Positions 42,972-52,267 of a stretch of 64,000 bases of DNA are shown piece by piece. The stretch is taken from positions 124,001 to 188,000 of the forward strand of contig PAPI01000019.1 of the NCBI GenBank assembly GCA_002708845.1. Direction: 5' to 3'. Position numbers and translations under genes: made by a program. Origin of the DNA: Leeuwenhoekiella sp. GTDB taxonomy: Bacteria > Bacteroidota > Bacteroidia > Flavobacteriales > Flavobacteriaceae. The notes below the pieces were generated by a model. That model saw only the letters and a program-made list of their open reading frames with translations, was not told where the DNA came from and did no database searches. Positions within the stretch are counted from its first letter, which is position 1; each line of letters starts with the position of its first letter.

Positions 42972-44320
42972 TAGATAAACATACGTTCAACTTTGTTGAT
43001 AGAGCGCAGCAGGCAGCAAACCACGATGCGATCACCTACCTGTATTTTATTTTCGCCCAAAGCAATGATTCCTACCCCATCACGTACAATACCGCCAATG
43101 GTTGCAGATCTTGGGAAATCAATATCTTTTATACGCTTGCCTATAACCTTGGAATTGGGCTTGGCGATAAACTCAAGTAATTCTGCATTCATATTATTGA
43201 GTTTGGTCATCGCGACCACATCGCCTTTTCTGATGTATCTGAAAATATTATTTGCAGCAAGTAGTTTTTTATTAATCAGAGTATCAATCCCGATACTATG
43301 CGAAAGCTGAAAATAATCCATGTTCTCAACCAGGGCAATAGTTTTTTTGACACCTTTTGATTTAGCCACCAGGCAGGACATAATATTGGTCTCGCTGTTT
43401 CCGGTAACTGCAATAAAGGCATCCATATCGTAAATATTCTCTTCTTCGAGCAATTCTACATTTCTTCCGTCACCATTAATTACCAATGCTTTAGGTAATT
43501 TTTCCGCAATATCGAAAGCCTTGTCATTGTCTTTCTCAACCAGCTTAACATTAAAACTGTCAGAACATAAATCGCGGGCAGTCTTAAAGCCTATTTTACT
43601 TCCACCCAGAATCATCACGTTCTTGATATTTTCGTGAACCTTTCCGGTTAGTTTGTATATTTCTTCAACTCCCCCTTTAACGGTCATAAAATATACCTGA
43701 TCCCCTTCTTTAAAGATCGTATCTCCTCTTGGAATCAAGGTATACTGAGTCCCTTCACGTTGAATAGCAATAGGCATAAAATGCAGTTCTGGAAAAATAC
43801 GCGCAGCTTCTTTAACACTTTTACCCACAAAGGAAGCTGTACGACTTAGTGAAGTACCTACCATAGTAAGAGCTCCCTCTTCAAACTCATAACTGTCATT
43901 AAAGGCAGACTGACTCAATAACAATTCAATCTCTGAAGCGGCCAGGCTTTCTGGCGAAATCAGTTCATCAATACCAAATTTTTTAAATCCGGCGACTTCC
44001 TGATTTTCAATAAATTCGGTATTTGAAATTCTAGCGATGGTACGCTTAGCACCCATTTGCTTGGCCAGCACGCAAACCGTAATATTTGTGGTTTCGCTAG
44101 CAGTAACAGCAATAATAAGGTCTGTGTTTTCAATTCGGGCATCCTTCAAGGTCTGAATAGATGTAGAATCCCCACGAATGGTTCTTATGTCAAGATGCGT
44201 GTCTGCATAGGCTATACTTTCTTTATCTACATCAATCAATGTGATATCCTGAGATTCAAAAGAAAGAAGTTTAGCCAAATGAAATCCAACTTCACCGGCT
44301 CCGGCAATAACAATCTTCAT
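42971..44320 (-). CDS. trkA: Trk potassium transporter regulatory subunit (two RCK domains)
   Basis: TrkA is the cytoplasmic, nucleotide-binding gate of the Trk system. The 449 residues hold two Rossmann RCK_N domains (MKIVIAGAGEVGFHLAKLLSFESQDITLIDVD; NVMILGGSKIGFKTARDLCSDSFNVKLVEKD), each followed by an RCK_C domain (EEGALTMVGTSLSRTASFVGKSV; LELLEFIAKPNSKVIGKRIKDIDFP-like). It is the first gene of the trkA-trkH pair and has a complete promoter about 110 bases upstream. Confidence 0.95.
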   Translation of the reverse strand: MKIVIAGAGEVGFHLAKLLSFESQDITLIDVDKESIAYADTHLDIRTIRGDSTSIQTLKDARIENTDLIIAVTASETTNITVCVLAKQMGAKRTIARISNTEFIENQEVAGFKKFGIDELISPESLAASEIELLLSQSAFNDSYEFEEGALTMVGTSLSRTASFVGKSVKEAARIFPELHFMPIAIQREGTQYTLIPRGDTIFKEGDQVYFMTVKGGVEEIYKLTGKVHENIKNVMILGGSKIGFKTARDLCSDSFNVKLVEKDNDKAFDIAEKLPKALVINGDGRNVELLEEENIYDMDAFIAVTGNSETNIMSCLVAKSKGVKKTIALVENMDYFQLSHSIGIDTLINKKLLAANNIFRYIRKGDVVAMTKLNNMNAELLEFIAKPNSKVIGKRIKDIDFPRSATIGGIVRDGVGIIALGENKIQVGDRIVVCCLLRSINKVERMFI

Positions 44321-44434
44321 AATACTGGTTAAAATCTAAAAATACCGAGTCAAAAGCACTGTTTAAGACTGATGAAAAGGATTTTATTTGAGACTAGCCT
44401 CTTATTTTTCAACCCGCTAGCAGGTAAGTTGAGG

Positions 44435-44466
44435 CAAAGATACATTTTTCATAAGTATCACTTCAA
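44435..44466 (-). promoter_or_regulatory. Promoter of trkA-trkH
   Basis: On the minus strand TTG (44466-44464), a 21-base spacer, and TATCTTTG (44442-44435) form a full consensus promoter. It implies a leader of about 110 bases before trkA. Confidence 0.6.
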
Positions 44467-44538
44467 AAATTAAGAAGACTGCAACAACTCTATACGCTTT
44501 AAATCAAAAACTCAACGACAGCATCTGATGACAAACAC

Positions 44539-44546
44539 TATATTTG
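44539..44546 (+). promoter_or_regulatory. -7 box of ubiE
   Basis: TATATTTG lies between two possible start codons, 44528 and 44561. It implies transcription starts near 44551, leaving only the ATG at 44561 in the message. Confidence 0.5.
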
Positions 44547-44560
44547 CTAAAAAATTAGCG

Positions 44561-45289
44561 ATGAGCGGCAATATAAATCCTTATAAAAATTCTGACCAAA
44601 CCAAGCGCCAACAGGTTGAAAAAATGTTTGACACCATTTCTGGTGAGTATGATGGTCTCAATCGGGTTATTTCTTTTGGCATTGATGTTAAATGGCGAAA
44701 AAAAGTGGTTAAACTAGTGGGTGACGCAAAACCCCAGCGCGTTTTGGACGTAGCTACAGGGACCGGAGATCTAGCCATAAATTTGGTTAAAACCGGAGCC
44801 AAAGAAATCATTGGTCTTGATATTTCTGCCGGAATGCTCAATGTGGGAAAAGCTAAAATCAAACAAAAAAATCTTGATGATCAAATTGAAATGGTACAGG
44901 GTGATTCTGAAAATCTACCTTTTGAAGACAATCATTTTGACGCCATAACCGTCGCCTTCGGTATTCGCAATTTTGAAACCCTAGAAAAAGGTCTTGCCGA
45001 AATTTTACGTGTACTTAAACCCGGAGGCATTTTTGTGATTCTGGAAACTTCGGTACCTACAAAAACGCCTTTTAAGCAGGGCTACAATCTATATTCCAGA
45101 AGAATTTTACCAATAATTGGGCGAATATTTTCTAAAGATCGTGATGCCTATGCCTACTTGAGCGAGAGTGCATCTGTTTTCCCGTATGGAGAGCGACTTA
45201 ACAATATTTTGCGCAAAATTGGGTTTAGTAGTGTTGAAGATCACCCGCAAACCTTTGGGGTGGCCACTATTTACACAGCATCAAAATAA
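44561..45289 (+). CDS. ubiE: Demethylmenaquinone methyltransferase
   Basis: UbiE/MenG C-methylates demethylmenaquinone in the last step of menaquinone synthesis. The 242-residue protein has KMFDTISGEYDGLNRVISFGIDVKWRKK, the SAM motif VLDVATGTGDLAINLVKTGAKEIIGLDIS, GDSENLPFEDNHFDAITVAFGIRNFETLEKGLAEILRVLKPGGIFVILETS, and YAYLSESASVFPYGERLNNILRKIGF. Start 44561 is chosen over 44528 because a TATATTTG box separates them and homologues begin like MSxxxxPYK. porT follows after four bases. Confidence 0.94.
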   Translation: MSGNINPYKNSDQTKRQQVEKMFDTISGEYDGLNRVISFGIDVKWRKKVVKLVGDAKPQRVLDVATGTGDLAINLVKTGAKEIIGLDISAGMLNVGKAKIKQKNLDDQIEMVQGDSENLPFEDNHFDAITVAFGIRNFETLEKGLAEILRVLKPGGIFVILETSVPTKTPFKQGYNLYSRRILPIIGRIFSKDRDAYAYLSESASVFPYGERLNNILRKIGFSSVEDHPQTFGVATIYTASK

Positions 45290-45293
45290 ATTT

Positions 45294-45995
45294 ATGCGCA
45301 GGTTATTACTTTCGGCTTTATTTATAGTTTTCTTTTTACCTACGCTTCATGCACAGTTTCTAACGCGTGAGCGGGTGCTTAATGATGAAAACTTTGATAA
45401 AAAGCCCTGGAGTTGGGGCTATTATTTCGGGATTAACCGCTACGATTTCAACTTTGATTATAACGAACAACGCCCGGATATTTTTGTAGAGCAAAGCTAT
45501 GGCTTCAATGTAGGGCTTTTGGGTAATAAGCGTATTAATGACTATTTAGATCTGCGCCTTGAACCCGGACTCGTCTACAACGGCCGAAACCTGATCTTTA
45601 CAGATATTCCCGGGGAAGATAATGACCGCATGCGTGAACTCAACTCGACCTATATTCACATACCACTGCTTTTAAAGTTTTCGACCAAAAGGTTAAATAA
45701 TTTTAAGCCCTTTATAGTGGGAGGTTTTAGTTACTCCTACAACCTGTCTAGCAACGAAAAAAACCCGGATGACAATAGCGCAGGACAATTTCGCATGACA
45801 AATAATACCTTTTATTATGAAGTAGGTTTTGGTATTGACTTATACCTGCCTTATTTTAAATTTTCTCCGAGCATACGAGGCGTATTTGCATTAAGCGACG
45901 AGCTGGTACGCGATGAGAACCCAAACAGTCTGTATACTTCAAACATTGAAGTAATGCAGTCTCGAGGCATTTTTCTAAACTTCACCTTTCAATAA
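45294..45995 (+). CDS. porT: Type IX secretion protein PorT (outer-membrane barrel)
   Basis: PorT is a required outer-membrane component of the type IX secretion system. The 233-residue protein has a signal peptide (MRRLLLSALFIVFFLPTLHAQ), then KPWSWGYYFGINRYDFNFDY, NVGLLGNKRINDYLDLRLEPGLVYNGRNLIFTD, STYIHIPLLLKFSTKRLNNFKPFIVGGFSYSYNL and a terminal aromatic strand GIFLNFTFQ. The position directly after ubiE is, from memory, the usual arrangement in Flavobacteriaceae. The start at 45294 gives the signal peptide; the longer frame from 45168 lies inside ubiE. Confidence 0.88.
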   Translation: MRRLLLSALFIVFFLPTLHAQFLTRERVLNDENFDKKPWSWGYYFGINRYDFNFDYNEQRPDIFVEQSYGFNVGLLGNKRINDYLDLRLEPGLVYNGRNLIFTDIPGEDNDRMRELNSTYIHIPLLLKFSTKRLNNFKPFIVGGFSYSYNLSSNEKNPDDNSAGQFRMTNNTFYYEVGFGIDLYLPYFKFSPSIRGVFALSDELVRDENPNSLYTSNIEVMQSRGIFLNFTFQ

Positions 45996-46744
45996 TGTGG
46001 CAGAGCGATTTATATAGAGAAAAACACGGTTTTGTGTTTAATTACGGAAAAGATCTTCTGAGCATGCTCAATCCGCAAGCCGGCGAGCGCATTCTAGACC
46101 TGGGCTGTGGTACCGGAGAACTTACCGCAACAATTGCCGAAAGCGGTGCCGAACTGGCAGGCCTTGATGCTTCAGAAAAAATGATTGAGGCTGCCAAGGC
46201 AAAATTCCCCAACCTAAAGTTCATCAATGCCAAAGGCGAAAGTTTTATAGACTCAGAACCCTACGATGCAATTTTCAGCAATGCGACTTTACATTGGATT
46301 TTAAACCCCGAGGCCGTAATCTCCTGCATGTACAGTAACCTTAAACCCGATGGAAGGCTTCTGCTTGAAATGGGCGGCAATGGCAACATCAGTAGCATTA
46401 CCAATGCTTTAAGTGCAACACTTAAAGAACACGGCTATAGCAAACAATCCCGAATCACAAACTGGTATTTCCCAAAACTGGGCACCTATTGTCATTTTCT
46501 GGAGCAGCGTGGTTTTAAAGTTACCTTTGCGCATCTTTACGACAGACCTACAAAACTTCAGGATCCTGATAATGGGATTATAGACTGGCTTGATATGTTT
46601 GGAGGTCGATATTTCAACAATATTCCACAAGAAGAAGCTTTAAAAATAAAACAGCAGGTTCAGGAAGAACTACGCCCCGTTCTTTTTAAAGACGGACATT
46701 TTTATGCAGACTACAAGCGCCTGCGCATTTGTGCAATTAAGTAG
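45995..46744 (+). CDS. Class I SAM-dependent methyltransferase
   Basis: This 249-residue protein resembles small-molecule methyltransferases of the trans-aconitate/BioC type: WQSDLYREKHGFVFNYGKDLLSMLNPQAGERILDLGCGTGELTATIAESGAELAGLDASEKMI, AIFSNATLHWILNPEAVISCMYSNLKPDGRLLLEMGGNGN. The substrate is unknown. Its ATG shares one base with the porT stop. The 3' end overlaps the convergent RNA methyltransferase gene by eight bases. Confidence 0.84.
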   Translation: MWQSDLYREKHGFVFNYGKDLLSMLNPQAGERILDLGCGTGELTATIAESGAELAGLDASEKMIEAAKAKFPNLKFINAKGESFIDSEPYDAIFSNATLHWILNPEAVISCMYSNLKPDGRLLLEMGGNGNISSITNALSATLKEHGYSKQSRITNWYFPKLGTYCHFLEQRGFKVTFAHLYDRPTKLQDPDNGIIDWLDMFGGRYFNNIPQEEALKIKQQVQEELRPVLFKDGHFYADYKRLRICAIK

Positions 46745-47465
46745 CCGATTGATTACGTTTAAATTCACTAACTAAAATTGCCCCGGCAACTGCCACATTC
46801 AGGCTTTCGGTTTCATTTTTACCAAAGCGCGGGATAGCTATTCTATGCTGAATCAGCGCTTCAAGCTCTTTAGAAATGCCGTTTGCTTCGTTCCCTAAAA
46901 CCAAAATAGCATCCTGAGGCAAACTCATACCATAAACCGAGGCACCATCCATAAAGGCACCATAAACCGGCCGCTGAGACATCTTAAGGTAGTGCTCCAA
47001 ATCTTTGTAATGGATTGCAACCCGGGTTAGAGAACCCATCGTAGCCTGTACAACTTTAGGATTATAACAATCTACTGTCTTGTTTGAGCAAATGAGATTC
47101 CGTATACCGTACCAGTCGCAATACCTGATGATAGTTCCCAGATTACCCGGGTCACGTACCTCATCAAGAATCAATGTAAGCCCCTGTTGAGACTCCTCGC
47201 CAGCTTCGGGTATATGAAATACCGCCAGAGCTTTCTGCGGAGTTTTTAAAAAACTCATCTTTTTGAGCTCGCGATCGCTTACTTCAGTCCGGGATTTTTC
47301 AGTCTCAAAATAACCGGGCAGAGTATATAGGCTGTGGAGGCTTGCACTTGAACTCAAGAACTCTTCAATCCCCTTTAAACCCTCAACTACGAAAAGACCG
47401 TGCTGTTGCCGGTACTTTTTTTGAGCCAGGCTCGTTATTAATTTTATTTGGCTTTTGCTAACCAC
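46737..47465 (-). CDS. TrmH/SpoU-family RNA 2'-O-methyltransferase (GTG start)
   Basis: This 242-residue SPOUT enzyme methylates ribose of rRNA or tRNA. The N-terminal substrate-binding domain (KSQIKLITSLAQKKYRQQHGLFVVEGLKGIEEFL) is RlmB-like. The knotted SAM domain has LTLILDEVRDPGNLGTIIRYCDWYGI, VVQATMGSLTRVAIHY, LVLGNEANGISKELE and IPRFGKNETESLNVAVAGAILVSEF. The target nucleotide cannot be read. The start codon is GTG at 47465. The promoter -33 region of the divergent TamL gene lies inside its first codons. Confidence 0.9.
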   Translation of the reverse strand: MVSKSQIKLITSLAQKKYRQQHGLFVVEGLKGIEEFLSSSASLHSLYTLPGYFETEKSRTEVSDRELKKMSFLKTPQKALAVFHIPEAGEESQQGLTLILDEVRDPGNLGTIIRYCDWYGIRNLICSNKTVDCYNPKVVQATMGSLTRVAIHYKDLEHYLKMSQRPVYGAFMDGASVYGMSLPQDAILVLGNEANGISKELEALIQHRIAIPRFGKNETESLNVAVAGAILVSEFKRNQSAT

Positions 47466-47483
47466 GCCTAATGTGTATTTTTG
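47453..47483 (+). promoter_or_regulatory. Promoter of the TamL-like gene
   Basis: TTTTG at 47453-47457, an 18-base spacer, and TATTTTTG at 47476-47483 form a strong consensus promoter. It sets the transcription start near 47488 and excludes the upstream TTG (47455) and GTG (47473) as start codons. Confidence 0.65.
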
Positions 47484-47505
47484 GAGTTATTTTGAAAAAA
47501 CGCCC

Positions 47506-50061
47506 TTGCAACAAGTTCCCGCAAAAATAGGATTAATATTCATTCTTCTGCTTCTTTTAGCAGGTTGCAACGCCGTTAAACGCGTGCCCGACGGGAAACT
47601 CCTGCTTACCGAAAATGAAATTATCGTAAACGACGAGCCTGAAGATTCCTACTCCATAAACAATATCCCATATCAGCAGCCCAATACCCGCCTGCCTTTG
47701 TTGGGTTCGCCCATACGCCTATACATTTACAACTGGGCGCGACCGAACATAGACTCTATCATGCAGGCCCGCTTTATTGAGAATGAAAACAGAAGGAAAT
47801 TTTACACTGCTTTGCTGTCGCGAAAGCAACTGGACAAATACATTGATTTTAGAGTTGATTTTAATGAGGTGCTTAAAAATTTTGGTGAAGAGCCTGCAAT
47901 AATCTCTGAAAATCTGGTAAAGCGCTCAGCAAACCGCCTTACTGAATATTATAATAGTAAAGGCTGGTTTAGGGCTGAAACTACTTATGAGATACAGGGA
48001 GACAGCACAGCCAAAAAAGGTCGGGTAACTTATAATATCAATACAGGTAAGCCATATTATATAGACTCGCTAAAAACCTTTATAAAATCTGCAGCAGCAG
48101 ATTCAATCTATCGCAAACATACGGACGAGTCGGTTATTGAATTAGGAGCGCAGTACGAATTACTCGATATCAATGCTGAAACTGCCCGTTTGACAGATTT
48201 GATGCGCAACAATGGTTTGTTTTACTTTGATCGGGAATATATCAGTTTTATTGGAGATTCGGTCAATACCGATCATAAGGTAAATCTGGAATTATACATC
48301 AAAAACCGGGAAATTCGCAGCAGGGATTCGGTTTATGAAGTTCCATTAAAAGTACACCGTATCAGTAGAGTCAACGTGGTTACCGATTATGGTTTTTCGC
48401 TGCGAGACAATACTATTCAGGACAGCACCTCGCTCAACGATTATCACCTGTATGCTTATGACAAGATTCGCTACAAGCCAAAATACCTTACTGACGCTAT
48501 TTTTGTAAAACCCGGAGACACGTATAGCGACGAGTCACGCAATAAATCATTGATCCGGTTAAGCCAGTTGGGAACCTTCCGCTATCCTGACCTGCGCTAC
48601 TCTGAAGACCCTGCTGATCCTGAGGGAACCGATCTTATCGCCAATATTTATCTGACCCCATTACCCAAATTTAACCTGCGAGCAGATTTTGATGTTTCTA
48701 CCTCAAATATTCAGCGTTTTGGTATTGCAGGTGGCGGCTCCCTACGCATTCGTAATATTCTTGGGGGGATGGAAACCCTTCAGATTTCTGGACGCGCAAG
48801 TATAGGAGATTCCCGTACGGCTGCCGGAAGCAACAGTCCAGAGCTTTTTGATATAACTGAAATCGGTGCCGATATCAGCCTGACGATCCCACGCATCTTT
48901 TTCCCAATTAATACGCCTTTTATAACTCCAGACATGTCTCCCTCTACCAGCTTTACAACGGGTATTGGCATACAGCAAAACATAGGTCTTGATAAGCAGA
49001 ATGTTACCGGAGGAATTAATTATAAATGGTCACCCACAGCAAAACTGAATTACCGTTTTGACCTTTTTGATATTCAATACATACGCAACTTAAATATCCC
49101 CAACTATTTCAGGGTATATGAAAACTCGTATCAAGAACTTAACGATATTGCCCAAAATTACCCATCTCAAACACAGGACTACATCAATGAAAACGGAGAT
49201 TTGACCATTCCTGATGGTTCCTTGTCATTCATTAGAGATGTAAGAAACCGAAATTTTACAGTTACCACTGCAGAATTCAATGACGTTATTAATATCGAAG
49301 ATCGTCGCAGACGTCTAACGGAGGACAACCTGATCTTAGCAACTTCCTTTACGTACTTTAGAAATACGCGTGAGACACTTTTTGATGATGAGTTCTCGAG
49401 CTTTAGGGCAAAAATAGAACTGGCAGGAAATACCCTGAGCGGACTAAGCGATTTAATAGGCCTGCCAAAAAATGAAGATGGTTCATCCCGAGTTTTAGGA
49501 GTACGCTTCTCTCAATATGTCAAAACAGAACTTGACTTTATAAAACACTGGGATTTTGGAAATGACAACATACTCGCAGTCCGAGCTTACGGCGGAATTG
49601 CGATCCCTTACGGCAATTCTAACAGCATCCCGTTCATTCGAAGTTTTTTTGGCGGTGGGTCTAACGATAACCGGGCCTGGCAGGCATTCCGTCTTGGACC
49701 GGGAAGTACAGACAGCCCAAACGATTTTAACGAAGCTAACATGAAGCTGGCTTTTAACGTAGAGCAGCGGTTTAAACTATTTGGTGATTTGAAAGGAGCC
49801 GTCTTTGCCGATGTTGGAAACATCTGGAACGCACTCGATAATGTAGACGACCCACAGGCCACATTCACCGGTTTTTCCAGTCTTCGTGATATTGCAGTGG
49901 GTACCGGTTTTGGCTTTAGATATGACTTTAGTTTTTTTGTCATACGATTTGATATCGGCTTTAAAACCTATGACCCTGCATTACCACTGGGAGAGCGCTG
50001 GTTCAAAAACACCAATTTCAATAATGCCGTATTTAATGTAGGTATTAATTATCCTTTCTAA
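47506..50061 (+). CDS. TamL/BamA-family outer-membrane assembly lipoprotein (TTG start)
   Basis: This is an Omp85-family protein of 851 residues with POTRA domains at about residues 100-420 and a 16-strand barrel from 430 to the C-terminal aromatic strand VFNVGINYPF. From TTG 47506 it begins QQVPAKIGLIFILLLLLAGCNAVKRVPDGKLLLTEN, a lipoprotein signal with Cys near residue 21. A lipid-anchored TamA relative is called TamL in Bacteroidota. The barrel includes SFFGGGSNDNRAWQAFRLGPG, an Omp85 lid-loop-like motif. It should insert or assemble outer-membrane proteins. Its usual partner TamB is not adjacent. Confidence 0.87.
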   Translation: MQQVPAKIGLIFILLLLLAGCNAVKRVPDGKLLLTENEIIVNDEPEDSYSINNIPYQQPNTRLPLLGSPIRLYIYNWARPNIDSIMQARFIENENRRKFYTALLSRKQLDKYIDFRVDFNEVLKNFGEEPAIISENLVKRSANRLTEYYNSKGWFRAETTYEIQGDSTAKKGRVTYNINTGKPYYIDSLKTFIKSAAADSIYRKHTDESVIELGAQYELLDINAETARLTDLMRNNGLFYFDREYISFIGDSVNTDHKVNLELYIKNREIRSRDSVYEVPLKVHRISRVNVVTDYGFSLRDNTIQDSTSLNDYHLYAYDKIRYKPKYLTDAIFVKPGDTYSDESRNKSLIRLSQLGTFRYPDLRYSEDPADPEGTDLIANIYLTPLPKFNLRADFDVSTSNIQRFGIAGGGSLRIRNILGGMETLQISGRASIGDSRTAAGSNSPELFDITEIGADISLTIPRIFFPINTPFITPDMSPSTSFTTGIGIQQNIGLDKQNVTGGINYKWSPTAKLNYRFDLFDIQYIRNLNIPNYFRVYENSYQELNDIAQNYPSQTQDYINENGDLTIPDGSLSFIRDVRNRNFTVTTAEFNDVINIEDRRRRLTEDNLILATSFTYFRNTRETLFDDEFSSFRAKIELAGNTLSGLSDLIGLPKNEDGSSRVLGVRFSQYVKTELDFIKHWDFGNDNILAVRAYGGIAIPYGNSNSIPFIRSFFGGGSNDNRAWQAFRLGPGSTDSPNDFNEANMKLAFNVEQRFKLFGDLKGAVFADVGNIWNALDNVDDPQATFTGFSSLRDIAVGTGFGFRYDFSFFVIRFDIGFKTYDPALPLGERWFKNTNFNNAVFNVGINYPF

Positions 50062-50091
50062 AATAGAATGGGATAACCCCTAATATTTTAT

Positions 50092-50099
50092 TAATTTTG
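50092..50099 (+). promoter_or_regulatory. Putative -7 box of fbaA
   Basis: TAATTTTG ends 27 bases before the fbaA ATG at 50127. Confidence 0.45.
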
Positions 50100-50126
50100 C
50101 ACACTAATCTAAGAAACCAATAATTT

Positions 50127-51194
50127 ATGAGTCATACGATCAAACCGGGAGTTGCAACCGGAAAAGAAGTTCAGGCAATTTTTAAACACGCTAAAGAAAA
50201 CGGTTATGCACTACCAGCGGTAAATGTAATCGGCTCTAATACAATCAACGGTGTTTTAGAAACAGCTGCAAAACTAAATTCACCTGTAATCCTACAGTTT
50301 TCTAACGGAGGTGCTCAGTTTAATGCTGGCAAAGGGTATTCTAATGAGAACCAGCAGGCTGCTATCGCAGGAGGAATTGCCGGTGCATTACATGTACACG
50401 AAATGGCAAAGCGTTATGGAGCAACCGTAATTTTACACACCGACCACTGTGCTAAAAATCTGCTACCCTGGATTGACGGTTTACTTGATGCTTCAGAAAA
50501 GCATTATAAAGAACACGGCCATTCACTCTTTAGTTCGCATATGATTGACCTGAGTGAAGAGCCTATTGAAGAAAACATCGAGCTTTGCAAAAAGTATCTG
50601 GAGCGTATGAGCAAGATGGATATGACTCTTGAAATTGAACTTGGCATCACCGGTGGTGAAGAAGATGGTGTAGACAACTCAGACGTTGATGTTTCAAAAT
50701 TGTATACACAGCCCGAAGAAGTAGCTTACGCTTATGAAGAATTGAGCAAAGTGAGCGACCAGTTTACCATTGCTGCGGCTTTTGGTAACGTACACGGAGT
50801 GTATAAGCCTGGTAACGTAAAGCTTACTCCAAAAATCCTTAAAAACTCACAGGAATATATTTCTGAAAAATATGGAGTTGCAAAAAACACAATTGATTTC
50901 GTTTTCCACGGCGGAAGCGGTTCTACCGTTGAAGAAATTCGTGAAGGTATTAGCTACGGCGTTATCAAAATGAATATTGATACCGATTTGCAATGGGCAT
51001 TTACTGAAGGAATTCGCAAATATTTTGATGCCAATGCAGATTATCTACAGGCTCAAATAGGTAACCCTTCTGGTGAAGACAGCCCTAACAAAAAATATTA
51101 CGATCCACGCGTATGGTTACGCAAAGGAGAAGAATCTTTCATCGCACGACTTGAAAAAGCCTTTGAAGATCTTAACAACGTAAATACTTTATAA
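50127..51194 (+). CDS. fbaA: Class II fructose-bisphosphate aldolase
   Basis: This 355-residue zinc aldolase interconverts fructose 1,6-bisphosphate with dihydroxyacetone phosphate and glyceraldehyde 3-phosphate. It carries YALPAVNVIGSNTINGVLE, the zinc/catalytic motif ATVILHTDHCAKNLLPWIDGLLDA, SSHMIDLSEEP, ELGITGGEEDGVDN, AFGNVHGVYKPGNVKL and FVFHGGSGSTVEEI. Length fits class IIA. It is followed by a hairpin-rich terminator region before accD. Confidence 0.97.
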   Translation: MSHTIKPGVATGKEVQAIFKHAKENGYALPAVNVIGSNTINGVLETAAKLNSPVILQFSNGGAQFNAGKGYSNENQQAAIAGGIAGALHVHEMAKRYGATVILHTDHCAKNLLPWIDGLLDASEKHYKEHGHSLFSSHMIDLSEEPIEENIELCKKYLERMSKMDMTLEIELGITGGEEDGVDNSDVDVSKLYTQPEEVAYAYEELSKVSDQFTIAAAFGNVHGVYKPGNVKLTPKILKNSQEYISEKYGVAKNTIDFVFHGGSGSTVEEIREGISYGVIKMNIDTDLQWAFTEGIRKYFDANADYLQAQIGNPSGEDSPNKKYYDPRVWLRKGEESFIARLEKAFEDLNNVNTL

Positions 51195-51216
51195 TTTTCG
51201 CTTTGCGAAAAAACTT

Positions 51217-51249
51217 AAAAACCCCGAAGTTCAATATTTCGGGGTTTTT
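51217..51249 (+). terminator. Terminator after fbaA
   Basis: Stem AAAAACCCCGAA / TTCGGGGTTTTT with a nine-base loop. A second, weaker hairpin (TTTTCGC / GCGAAAA) lies just upstream at about 51196-51212. Confidence 0.88.
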
Positions 51250-51314
51250 CACCCTTAAAATCTGCCTCTAAAAGCAGAAAAACTCAAGGCTCACAAATTT
51301 AAAAGCACACATTT

Positions 51315-52172
51315 ATGGCTTGGTTTAAACGGAAAGAAAAAGGTATTCAAACGTCTACCGAAAATAAAAAAGACGTCCCTAAAGGTCTTTGGTATAAATC
51401 TCCTACGGGAAAAATTATAGACTCAGAAGAACTTGCAAAAAACTTTTATGTAAGTCCTGAAGATGACTATCACGTACGCATAGGTAGTGAGGAATACTTT
51501 TCCATTCTTTTTGACGAAGGCAAGTATAAAGAGCTTGACAAAAATCTTACTTCAAAAGATCCCCTCAATTTTGAAGACACTAAGAAATATGTAGATCGCT
51601 TAAAGGACGCCGAGGCCAAAACAGGACTCAAAGATGCCGTTCGCACAGCTGTTGGCAAAAGCCAGGGCAAAGATCTTGTAGTGGCAGCGATGGATTTTAA
51701 ATTCATTGGAGGTTCTATGGGTTCTGTGGTGGGCGAAAAAATCGCACGTGCAGCAGATTATTCTCTTAAAAACAATGTGCCCTTACTAATTATTTCAAAA
51801 TCTGGGGGAGCTCGTATGATGGAAGCTGCGCTTTCCTTGATGCAATTGGCAAAAACCTCTGCCAAACTAGCTCAATTAGCAGAAGCTAAAATACCCTACA
51901 TCTCGCTTTGCACAGACCCTACAACAGGAGGAACAACCGCTTCTTTTGCTATGCTGGGTGATATCAATATTTCAGAACCCGGTGCATTGATAGGTTTTGC
52001 AGGCCCACGTGTAGTGCGTGATACTACCGGTCAGGAACTGCCTGAAGATTTTCAAACTGCTGAGTTTTTAAAAGAACACGGGTTTCTTGATTTTATAACA
52101 CATCGTAAAGAACTCAAAAAACAAATCAACCTGTATCTGGATTTAATTCTTAACCAGCAGATTAGAAGTTAA
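51315..52172 (+). CDS. accD: Acetyl-CoA carboxylase carboxyltransferase subunit beta, without zinc ribbon
   Basis: This is the beta partner of AccA in malonyl-CoA formation. The 285-residue protein has the crotonase-fold core: [97 protein letters not shown]. The N-terminal four-cysteine zinc ribbon of other AccD proteins is replaced by [35 protein letters not shown], with no cysteine in the first 60 residues. It is 120 bases after fbaA and is followed by rpsO. Confidence 0.95.
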   Translation: MAWFKRKEKGIQTSTENKKDVPKGLWYKSPTGKIIDSEELAKNFYVSPEDDYHVRIGSEEYFSILFDEGKYKELDKNLTSKDPLNFEDTKKYVDRLKDAEAKTGLKDAVRTAVGKSQGKDLVVAAMDFKFIGGSMGSVVGEKIARAADYSLKNNVPLLIISKSGGARMMEAALSLMQLAKTSAKLAQLAEAKIPYISLCTDPTTGGTTASFAMLGDINISEPGALIGFAGPRVVRDTTGQELPEDFQTAEFLKEHGFLDFITHRKELKKQINLYLDLILNQQIRS

Positions 52173-52235
52173 TAAAGGCTTTAAAACCTTAATTTTCGAA
52201 AAGTAAAAAAACACTTTACTTCTCAAAATTAATTG

Positions 52236-52243
52236 TATCTTTG
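52236..52243 (+). promoter_or_regulatory. -7 box of rpsO
   Basis: TATCTTTG predicts a start near 52248 and a leader of about 50 bases before the ATG at 52298. It excludes the longer open frame that begins at 52241. Confidence 0.5.
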
Positions 52244-52250
52244 CCGGCTC

Positions 52251-52267
52251 AACGGGAAAACCCCGTT
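52251..52267 (+). promoter_or_regulatory. Hairpin in the rpsO leader
   Basis: AACGGG and CCCGTT can pair as a six-base stem with a five-base loop (AAAAC), at the very 5' end of the predicted rpsO mRNA. Autoregulatory S15 leaders exist in many bacteria; whether this is one is inference. Confidence 0.4.
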
